Shown here: one piece after another, positions 10,531 to 20,200 of the stretch
Layout of the letters: the number at the start of each line of letters is the position of its first letter
How positions within the stretch are numbered: position 1 is the stretch's first letter
From: Gordius sp. MW1
Lineage: Eukaryota > Nematomorpha > Gordioida > Gordea > Gordiidae
Assembly: GCA_964036665.1 (NCBI GenBank)
Contig: OZ038528.1
Coordinates: forward strand, 6,702,501 to 6,766,500
DNA: 64,000 nt
Direction of reading: 5' to 3'
Made by a program: the position numbers and the translations under genes
The notes under the pieces: generated by a model
What the model was told of the DNA's origin: nothing
What the model saw: only the letters and a program-made list of their open reading frames with translations
The model's database searches: none

Positions 10531-11575
10531 CTAGATAACTGCACGGGTGACCCGAGATCCGATATCGGGTCGGGTTCGGGTTGAAAATTTTGAAATGCTT
10601 TTGGGTCGGGTTCAGGTTGAAAATCTTAATATGCTTTCGGGTCAGGTCGGGTTAAATTTAAAGTGTGGGGTCAAGGGTTATGAATCTCACATTGCAGAAA
10701 ATGGGACATATCTTTAAAAAATAATGCTATTATGTATAATATTTTTTAGTTTATATTTAAATTTATAGTTGAAGATATTCATTAAGTTAATTTAAATTTC
10801 AAATCTGATTGTTTTATTTGACGCAAATTAAAATTTGACTCGTGAAAGGTAAAATATATCTACAAAATAATATTTTTAAATTGTATTTAAATAGTGTGAA
10901 GTGGTAGTTCATTATTAATCTAAACTACATAAAAATATATTCATAAAACAAATAAGATTATGTTTAAATTTAATAAATGATTCATGTGCAAACTCTATAT
11001 TCTAAATTGAATGTGACCTAATACTGTATGCTATCATATATATATATATCTATAATAAATCATGAAAATAATTTTAGTAATCAAATCAATTAGTTTCATA
11101 AATCGCAATTTAATTTGTTGACTAAAATTTAAACGTGAGTAGCCAGAAAATTGAAATTAGAGGGGGCATTAATGATTAAAAGAGGGGCAAAATGACCATT
11201 TTTTTAAATTTTAGCCATAATTTGAAAAAATATCTAAGATTTTTTAAATTTAGATGGGGGCAGCAGCCCCTTCCTGCCACCCCCTGGCTACGCCCATGCA
11301 CACCGCAATTTTTTTTATTCTCGCGTTGAATACCAAAATTTGAAACACGTTTGGAAGAGATTCGGTTTTTAACACTTTTGTCGGGCCGGGTCGGCTTCGG
11401 GTTGAAAATTTTAAAATGCTTTCGGGTCGGGTTCGGGTTAAAATTGTTAAAATGCTTTCGGGTCGGGTTTGGGTTGAAAAATGCTTTCGGGTAGGGTCGG
11501 GTCCGGGGTAAAAATTTAAAAAAATTTAGGGTCGGGTCGAGTTCGGGTTGAAAAAATGACTTTGCAGTTCTCTAG
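10531..11575. mobile_element. 1.05-kb inverted-repeat element, relative of the 4.1-kb composite
   Basis: Ends are CTAGATAACTGCACGGGTGA and TGCAGTTCTCTAG, inverted with one mismatch. The interior is the reverse complement of the outer parts of 1697-5791. It lacks the tandem units A and B, so it preserves the uninserted state, reading through a (TA)n stretch at about 11034-11052. No coding sequence was seen. Confidence 0.7.
11143..11305 (-). mobile_element. MITE, CATGGGCGTAGCC family (copy 2)
   Basis: It is the reverse complement of copy 1 at 1912-2078, ending GGCTACGCCCATG, and is embedded at the equivalent place in the related 1.05-kb element. Confidence 0.7.
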
Positions 11576-11594
11576 CATAGGGTAATTATCAATG

Positions 11595-12131
11595 TGTCGT
11601 ATTCCTTAATCCGAGTATAATTCCCCCCCCCCCCCATGTACCCTTTCATTCGATTAATTGCAAAAGTTCATTGATTGTGAGATTTGTTAACATTGTCGGG
11701 TCTTTTGATCATATAACATCTGCCTATACGAGGCATACTCACTGAGTAACCCCTGTTCCTGTAGGTACTTTTCCTTTCCATTTAATTTCCAGTACGTGTA
11801 TGATACTTCCCCCCCCCCGCCCCCACGCGCTTATACGTATTTGTTATTTCTTCCCCTATTGATCAAAATGAACACGCATCATTGATTTTTATACACAACA
11901 TATTGTATCGAGAGTTATGTGATTTTATTCATTCATTATTTAATTGTGGATAATAAAATATATATACAGGATGTAAAGAAAGAGATAAAAGTGAGTCCCC
12001 CTTTGAGGGGGCAAGGTTTATCCTTTTACGGCCCGATATATCCCCCTATCTTACCTTTCAATTCCCCCAAATATATATATGCCTAATATCCTTCCTTCAA
12101 ATTCTTAATTCATATCCTTAAGGATGTGATA
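11595..12131 (+). repeat. 5' LTR
   Basis: It starts TGTCGTATTCC, contains poly-C tracts near 11622 and 11810 and a TATATATACAGG stretch, and ends GGATGTGATA immediately before the primer-site-like TTGGTGTCAGA. Confidence 0.88.
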
Positions 12132-12890
12132 TTGGTGTCAGATATTCTACTCACGCCCGAAGGGAGAAAATAATTAATTTGAAATCCAAATCCCCCCGTC
12201 TTCTGAATAAAATGGATCATACAGGAAATAAAATTCTTATCAAGAACAATATGCTTGTTATCACCTGATTGCTTCAAAACTAAGGGAAAACTAAATCGTA
12301 CTGAAGCGTCAGCCATATTAGTGCCAATAAAGCTATAAATAAGGTCGGATCTGTGCTTATGACCATAATTGTGAAGGAAGCAAGTGTCTCCTTAATTTCA
12401 GATGAGGGCAAGGTTTCAATGAGACTAGTTCCTCATGTATGGAGGTAAAGGCATATAAAAATGCTGAGAATTCCTCATTTTAGATGGATCGTAGGACAAG
12501 AGTATCCGATAACAAATGGCAATAGATTGAATGAAAGAAAAATTCTTAGGGATATGAAGTAGGTCTGTCACAGAGCAGGGATTCTGTTGCCCATTTAAAG
12601 TGCGGGGAAAATAGGATTATTCCCACAAGCCATAATGAGGTATTTATCAATACATCCCGTTTGCCATAAACAACCTAATTCTTTAAAAGAGAAAACTACA
12701 TGATTTAAAGAGAAAGAGACTCCAAAATTTTTCGTATAGGTTAATTTTGTATAATTAATATAATATTTTTGATATATTATATTATTGCTATAATAATATG
12801 CTTTAATATTGTAATTCAGTCGAATTTATCAGATACTACATACATCCCTACCCCCCCCCCCCCCCCCTAAATTTTTTGAAAAAGGGAAGG

Positions 12891-13439
12891 TGTCGTATCC
12901 CTTGATACGCGTATAATTCCCCCCCCCCCCCCCCCCCCCCCATGTACCATTTCATTCGATTAATTGCAAAAGTTCATTGATTGTGAGATTTCTTAACATT
13001 GTCGGATCTTTTGATCTTATAACATGTGCCTATCAGAGGCATACTCACTGAGTAACTCCTGTTTCTATAGGTACTTTTCCTTTCCATTTAATTTCCAGTA
13101 CGTGTGTGATACTTCCCCCCCCCACGCGCTTATACGTATTTGTTATATCTTCCCTTATTTATCAAAATGAACAGGCATCATTGATTTTTATACACAACAT
13201 ATTGTATTGAGAGTTGTGCGATTTTATTCATTCATTATTTAATTCTGTGATTTGATTATCAATAAAATATATATACAGGATGTAAAGAAAGAGATAAAAG
13301 TGAATCCCCCTTTGAGGGGGCAAGGTTTATCCTTCTACGGCCCGATATATCCCCTATCTTACCTTTCAATTCCCCCAAATATATATATGCCTAATATCCT
13401 TCTTTCAAATTTTTAATTCATATCCTTAGGGATGTGTTA
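12891..13439 (+). repeat. 3' LTR
   Basis: It starts TGTCGTATCC directly after the polypurine tract and ends GGATGTGTTA before CAATG. It differs from the 5' LTR mainly in poly-C length (a 23-C run near 12919) and by scattered substitutions, so the insertion is not brand new. Confidence 0.88.
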
Positions 13440-13444
13440 CAATG

Positions 13445-14220
13445 TTAACCTAATATACCAATTCAAAAACGAAAAAATTTTTGTACAACACCTGAATGTC
13501 TCAGAATTTGATAAAACAAACACATTTATAACCACAACACAATACATTAAGGAAGTTTTAAAAGACAAGTTCGATGAAAAGCGATGATCATATATTAAGT
13601 TTGCACGATTGAGGGGAGGGAGGCCGGGATACGATATCAATAAATAATACAATTTAAGGACCAGACACAAACACTACCACAAAAGCATGGATGAGTGAGA
13701 TAAATTCGTTAAAATATAATTGGTAGACACATTGTAAAGGAGGCCAAACAAAATACAAAAAATTTGGTTGAGTATACGATTGATAAATACGTTTTCAAAT
13801 TTTGCGGATAAATAAAGATCATTAAAAAGATATGATTAAGATATTTGTGAAATTTTTATAGAATGAGAGTGTGGAATGTAGCTGTAGTAGGAATATAATG
13901 AGATGGTCCACGAAATGGCTAAACAATGAACACGCCAATACACAGTATGACTTTATTCCTTACAAGTTAAATTCTTCATTCCAACGATATGGCTAGGTAT
14001 AAAAAGTTATTATTAAATTAAACGAAAAAGATAAAATCTAATTTTTTCAATAAACTCTTTCAAATTTAATGAAATCCCTGAGCCTTCATTTCAAACAATT
14101 CATGAAATTTTAAATAAGGTTCAAACTAAAAATTATATCTGACAATTAAAAGTAAAATTTTTTTAAAAATAGAAGTACCTGCTAGGTTTAGAGAAAAGAT
14201 TTCCTGCCACACCAAGTCAA
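13445..14220. other. Repeat remnant then AT-rich 3' flank of the carboxypeptidase gene
   Basis: The first 50 bases continue the interrupted tRNA-like repeat (TTAACCTAATATACCAATTC). The rest is AT-rich, with no coding signal. It includes a minus-strand AATAAA at 13957-13952, about 265 bases beyond the carboxypeptidase stop, as a candidate polyadenylation signal. Confidence 0.5.
13952..13957 (-). terminator. Candidate polyadenylation signal for the carboxypeptidase
   Basis: AATAAA on the minus strand lies about 265 bases downstream of the proposed stop. In AT-rich DNA this hexamer is common, so it is only a candidate. Confidence 0.3.
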
Positions 14221-17200
14221 TTACATATACACCTGTAAAGAAAATTTATTTTAGTAAGAAAAAAGACAATATGAGTGACATGTTAACCCAAGTAGGGGTT
14301 ATCTTCGCCCAAATCCCCCAAAACGATAAGATTCAATTTAATTAAGCACGAATATTTGAATAAAACAAGCTTCTTGACACTGTCTAATACAATCCTAATT
14401 AAGCGCCCGTTTAAGACAAACTTGTGACACGCCGAAGTATTTTGAGTTCGGTAAGTCAAAAAACTCACAGTTAAAAACTACAAATGCACATCTTAATAGT
14501 GAATCTCGAGTTGGAAGTCACGTTAATTTTTTCAAGATTTCATCAAAGTTAATGCTGAGTTCATCAAATAAGTTTGGATGGGTATTGTACCATCAATAAA
14601 AAACGTCGCTTTAAATAATAAACTCATAACAACCTCTGAATTTTCTTATTCACAACCAAAGATATCTCTTTGTCAAATGTGAAATGGACTCACAATATGC
14701 CAGATTAGGTGGTAATCATATATGCATACTCAATCCTTGCAATATATGTTTCAGAAAAAGAAAATAATGGCGTAAAAATTATCATTTGTACCACGACCAA
14801 AACTAGTTTTAAAACTTAGCGCTCTCACATATCATTTATAAACTTTTCACATAAAACTCAAAAAAATCTTAATAAGCCATAATCTGACGTCTCCTCTTAC
14901 CTGTATGGGTGGATAATTTCTAGGGCCGGACTCAGCGTTATAATCGACCTGGCCATAATAATCTGCATCGCGATAAGCTGCTGGTTGGGTTCGATCGGGT
15001 TCGAGTTTAAAATCGACCCTTTCAGCTTCGGGCGGGGGTTTAGTGGGGTCTGCCAGACCCCGGACCTCGACTTCCTTCCGACTAGTTTTGTAGCCCGGAG
15101 CCTTTACCGTTATTTGGTAGTGGCCGGGCGTGAGTAGTCTGAAATAATCTCCTTGCGGGGCTAGATGACAATAACGAAGGCATTTTTAACAAAGCGTTAG
15201 GTGCAAATTTTAAACAATTATAACCAGATGATCAAATTTTAAAAGATTAACATAGATTTTAACTTATTGCTTCGAATTGTATTGTTTGATTTAGTGGTTA
15301 TAATATTATATAAATAATATTAATAATAAAAACGACCACCAAAACATACTCTAGCCCTTAAAAATATGACCCCATCTGACTAACGGAGAGTCAGTTGATA
15401 TGTAACTGACTAAAAATTTGAAGTTAGGTTGAGAGCTAATCGACATTAAGAATAAAACGGCGTCTTTTAACGATGTCAACTTCGAAAACTGCTCTTTATT
15501 AAACTTTTGTAAACAACCTTTGAAATTTTTGTTCTCCAAATAAATCTCACATAGTGAGGTCAGGTTGTAGCAGTTATGTTTTCCAACATTTTACAAGCTG
15601 GTTATTAAGGCCTATTTGGCATTAATCTCTAGAATTTGTTCATAAAAACTTTAAAATATAGTCTGACACTTAGAATTCTCTTACTAATTAATTTGCCATT
15701 TATTAAAAAGCTATAGAAATTCCACTCAATTAGACAAGGACAGATAAAGGTGTTAAAAACTATAAAAGCGGACAGCAAAAATTATACTGCTAGTAACGTC
15801 GTGCTTTATATCGGTTCCATCCGTCGTATTTTTGACTTTTATAGTTGCTATGGCATCTATGGTTCGATTTGGGTAACTAGCGTCGTACAGAATACCCTTG
15901 ATACCCAGGTGAGCCTGGAGAATAATATAATAAAATTTAAAATTTATTTTATATAATCTTATTATAGTTTATTTAATCTGAATTTGTGTTTCAAAAACGG
16001 TATTTCACTTAATTTATAGAGGATAAACGTTTTTTTAATCAACGATAATAAATGATACTCGGCGCAAATGATTCTGTAATACTAACCCTACGTTCCTATA
16101 GAAAAGAAATTTGATTTTATCTTGATTAATAATTCTAACGCACCCTAAATTAGTAAAATGCGTTTTCTCAATTTTATTTGTTAATATGTTACATCAAACG
16201 TTCAAATATATATGCCAGCACGTAAAATTACAAACTAATAGATTGCTACACAAAGAGGAACGTGTTTAATGGTTTAACAATTTAGAAAACATAAAAATAT
16301 CTTACAGCTGCCTTTCAATACTCCTAACCCAGATTTAATAGTCTTGTCCTGAGCCTCTGGAAAAATTAAATGATTGCTTCAACAGAAATTGTCTTAAATT
16401 TAACAAAATTTATTGGTCAGCATTTTTGTATGGCAAAAGTAAACTTTTCGTATAAAAGGAAATGTGACTATATAGTAATATAAGGTGGTAACTAACCTGC
16501 CAAATAAAGTTGATGAGGGAATCCCTATTATCTTTCCAGTACTGTAATAGCTTGTGGGGGTCGGGAAATTTTTGGCAACTCAGCTCCAGGGTTATTTCGA
16601 AGGCGTTCGTGGCCAAGTAGTTGAAATCTTGCATGCCTGGGGAATAATAAAACATGCACGACGTTACCTTTTGACTAACCCTCGCTAAAAAGCGGGCGAA
16701 AATAGTGATAAGAAAACCCAGCCAAAGATTTTGGATCAAGGTGCTTGCCGAACCACGAGGTCTAAATTTTACTACCATAAAAACCTTTAAGGTAGGGTTA
16801 GGGTTAGAGGAGACAACCTAAAAGTTTTGCAAAATCTCAATTGAAACTTAAAAAAAATAAAGTTCAAAATGGCTGTAGTTGTTAAATTTCCAAAAATTCT
16901 CAGCTTTCAGTAATTAAATAAAGATTTTTTAAGGCTTGACGAAATTTATCAGGCTATATAAAAGGGGGGACTAGTATTTTAAAAACGGCTAAGTTTCGTT
17001 TGGTCGATCTTTGCTAACGGTCGACTATGGTATCTTTTTCCGCTTTTGGCTAAGCCTAGGGGTCGACTAAGAAAAATAAACCAAAAAACCTTTGGTAAGT
17101 TTATGTTTAGTCGACCAAAAGCAAAGGTCGACCAAATGAAACTCAGCCGTTCTTTCAAGACTAAAGGGGACTTACCACCGGACACGCTATACCAATCAGC

Positions 17201-20200
17201 TCCGTTGGTGATGCCGAAATCACCGAAATTTCGGTCGGACATGGGGCAAAATTGGCGAGATTTGTTGGACATGACGGGGTGCAGGAGGGAATACGATTTA
17301 GCCAGGTACCTGCACGTGCGTTAAATAAGGCGTGAGATTCACAAATAGTGCTGGCGAATGACTAGCTACTAAGGCGCCGTAATTCCTCGTGCTCAATGTA
17401 ATACGTTTTTTTGCGATTTTTATAGATGTTTATGGTTTAGCAAATTGATGATATGATTATTTTGTTATGAGTGATAATTTTTAAGGTTTAAATCAGAACT
17501 TAAATTAAACTCAATCATAAGAAGCAAAAGAAACGAAATAATTTAGGCCATCGGTCAAAATTAAGAGCCATTAAATACCCCCCTCCCTTTAAATCAAATG
17601 TATTTTTTGTCGTTTTAATAGACTCTAGGTATTATCTTATCAAAAGGCGATAACAGAAATAACAGCAAGAGCAAGCTATACTCGCATTTAAAAATCATGT
17701 GATAAAATAAAATATAATGCCTGCTAATTATAAGAACAAAACCAACAATGTTTCCCTTTAAAAAATACGAAATACTTTATAATTAGGATAAAGTTACCAG
17801 CTAAACTTTCACAACGGCAAAACTTGTTACCGAAGGTCGAGCAAACAAACTTATAATTTTCCATCCTCAATTACAAAATATTTTCCTTCATTTTAAAAAA
17901 TTATAGCTAAAAAGGTGTTGTAAAATTAAAGTAAATAACGTTGGATAAAACTTACTTGAAAACATTGTCGTCCGGGGTGCGAGTATACTCCTGATCCCGC
18001 CCACTTCGACTTTCGTCGTAGGGGTAATTGGCCACTATATCACCTTCGTGTAGATTTGCGGATAGCACGAACGGGTATAGAAACATCCACCTTATCATGG
18101 CTTGCGTTTCGGGTTGCAGCTGAGGCGTGGGAGTGAAAAAGTTAGCAAAAAAAACTCAAAGTTATACGATAATATGAATAGCATAATTTCACTTTTATTT
18201 CATTAATTTATGAGCTCGATAATCGAATGTTATGCGTATAAGTTGGAACCATGGGCGTAGCCGGGGGGGGGGGAGGGAGGGACGGCTTCCCCACTCCAAA
18301 TCCAAAAATTTGTTAAAGTTTATTAAATTTATGACTAAAATTTTAAAAAATTATCATTTTGCCCCTCCCTAAACCATTATTGCCTCCCTCTAATTCCAAT
18401 GCTAGCTAGGCCTGTGGTTGGAACTATTATTAAATAACTGACAAATGAACTACTAGTTGTATTTAAGTATGCTTGTATATGTTATTGAGAATATTCACGT
18501 TTAATAGTAACAAAAGTCGATAACTTATCATTATATTTAATATTTCTGAATCGTAATAAACAGGCATAATGAGGTGGAAGGTAAATTGTTTGGGAAAAAG
18601 ATCGTAGAAGTATCATGATTATTTTTCCTTAGGGCATTGGATGGAGGAGACTTTTTATTTCATTGGCCGAAGCTACTTGTTGAAAGGTAAACTGCTAATC
18701 TGCAGGCCAACATATAAATGGGGTATCCAAGTAAACTTTAAGCGTTTTTAAAATCCAGTTTTCCAAATCTTCGCTCGTTTGCAGGAAAGTGGGTCTTTTT
18801 CGAGTTTTTTAACTCAGCATTGGGCCATTAAATTGTACAAATCTTGAGGGCAGTTTTGGGGACATTGTAGATGCTAACCAGATTTAAGAAAATCAAATAA
18901 TTTTTCTACCTTTAAAGATAGATGTTTAAGATGTTCCGCCCAAGGTAGCGATCTCCCATAGCACTATACCAAAGGACCATCTAAACTGGCAAACGTCCGT
19001 TATTTTTTTTCTTGTAATGTTGTTGCGAGGCTAGATCTCGCGCCACACCAAAATTCGCTATCTTTATCAAATATTCCAACGTCCATAAAATATTTCGTGG
19101 AGCCAAATCACGATAAACGCACCTCTTAGAGCTTAGTCATTCCACGCCCTGGGAAATTTGGAGTGCTATTGTGAATAGATCTTCGGAAGTTAAACTTTTG
19201 TAATTTACTCTTGTGCCAATTTTGCCTTCTCGATTAAGTGAGGGTGAGGCGCTCTTTTTTTAGCGGGCACTGGTAGCATTCGGTTGGCTGTCAACAGGTT
19301 GTTTTTTATGATTTTTAGCGCTTTTGACGGAATTTCATATAGCGAAAATGGGCTGGTTTTTATCAAAAAATCCCACATCTAACACAACTATGACATATAT
19401 AAAAACGCCAGGCTATGTGCAACATGCGATAAAATTAATGATATTTCCGTGATGGCCGATGGTTTAATCAATTTAAGCGCCGATATTAAATCCGCTAATT
19501 CTCGATCACTGGCATTTTCCTTTGATATCGAAGGGCCGCAGTTTTCCGCAACGTCTTCCTTTTCTCCAAGCCTTGAGGCTAGTATTCATTTCGATAGAAG
19601 AAATCGCCTATTGATCCGAACCCTGTTTCTCTATATACACGAGTTCAGCCTGACGCTCCTTCACCCACTGACTTGCCTACCTATTTCAATGTAATCTCTT
19701 TGAGTTTTCCAGAGCGGGTCGTGAACTATTACCAAATCGGTCCACATATGGCATTATTTACACTGGTTCACTATCTCTTCACTAACTATATCTATTCCAT
19801 AACCCATTTCTTCGCTATTTCAGGCCAGTAACTTAATGCAAACCCCTGGCAAACTAAAACATTCCGATTTTTGCTTTTGACCCTTAATCTTTCCCAGTAA
19901 CTTAGGCCCCCATTTGGCGTGAGATTTTGCACGAAGTGAACAATTAAAAAAGGTATGATGGAAGAAAGAATAGGATTATCTTTCCATAACTAGGTTCAAC
20001 ATTTAATTTTTCACCTAAAATGAGTAGCCTTTATATTGTTAATATATATACCTAACATAATGTTGTTAAAATGGTTGGGTTTTGTTTGGTCGCCCTTTGA
20101 TATTAATCGACTAAACATATACAGAACAAAGGTTTTTTGGTCTGTTTTTCTTAGTCGACCTCTAGGCTTAGTCGAAATTTGGAAAACAGACCACGGTCGA

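Larger units (their letters stand above)
11595..13439 (+). mobile_element. Short LTR retrotransposon with both LTRs, no coding capacity
   Basis: Two direct repeats of about 540 bases (11595-12131 and 12891-13439) start TGTCGTAT and end GGATGTGWTA. The element is flanked by CAATG on both sides (11590-11594 and 13440-13444), a 5-bp target duplication. Directly after LTR1 comes TTGGTGTCAGA, the place of a primer-binding site. Directly before LTR2 is the purine tract GAAAAAGGGAAGG. The 759-bp interior has no gag or pol similarity, so it is a non-autonomous (TRIM/LARD-like) element. It is inserted into the tRNA-like repeat family (GGTAATTATCAATGTTAACC). Confidence 0.9.

Noticed and set aside
17046-17324. 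Plus-strand 92-codon frame opposite the carboxypeptidase
   Set aside because: It lies antisense to a confirmed exon (17309-17176) and a MITE; the minus strand has clear family motifs.
19449-19694. Plus-strand 81-codon frame
   Set aside because: It is antisense to the kinase pseudogene N-lobe; the recognisable motifs are on the minus strand.
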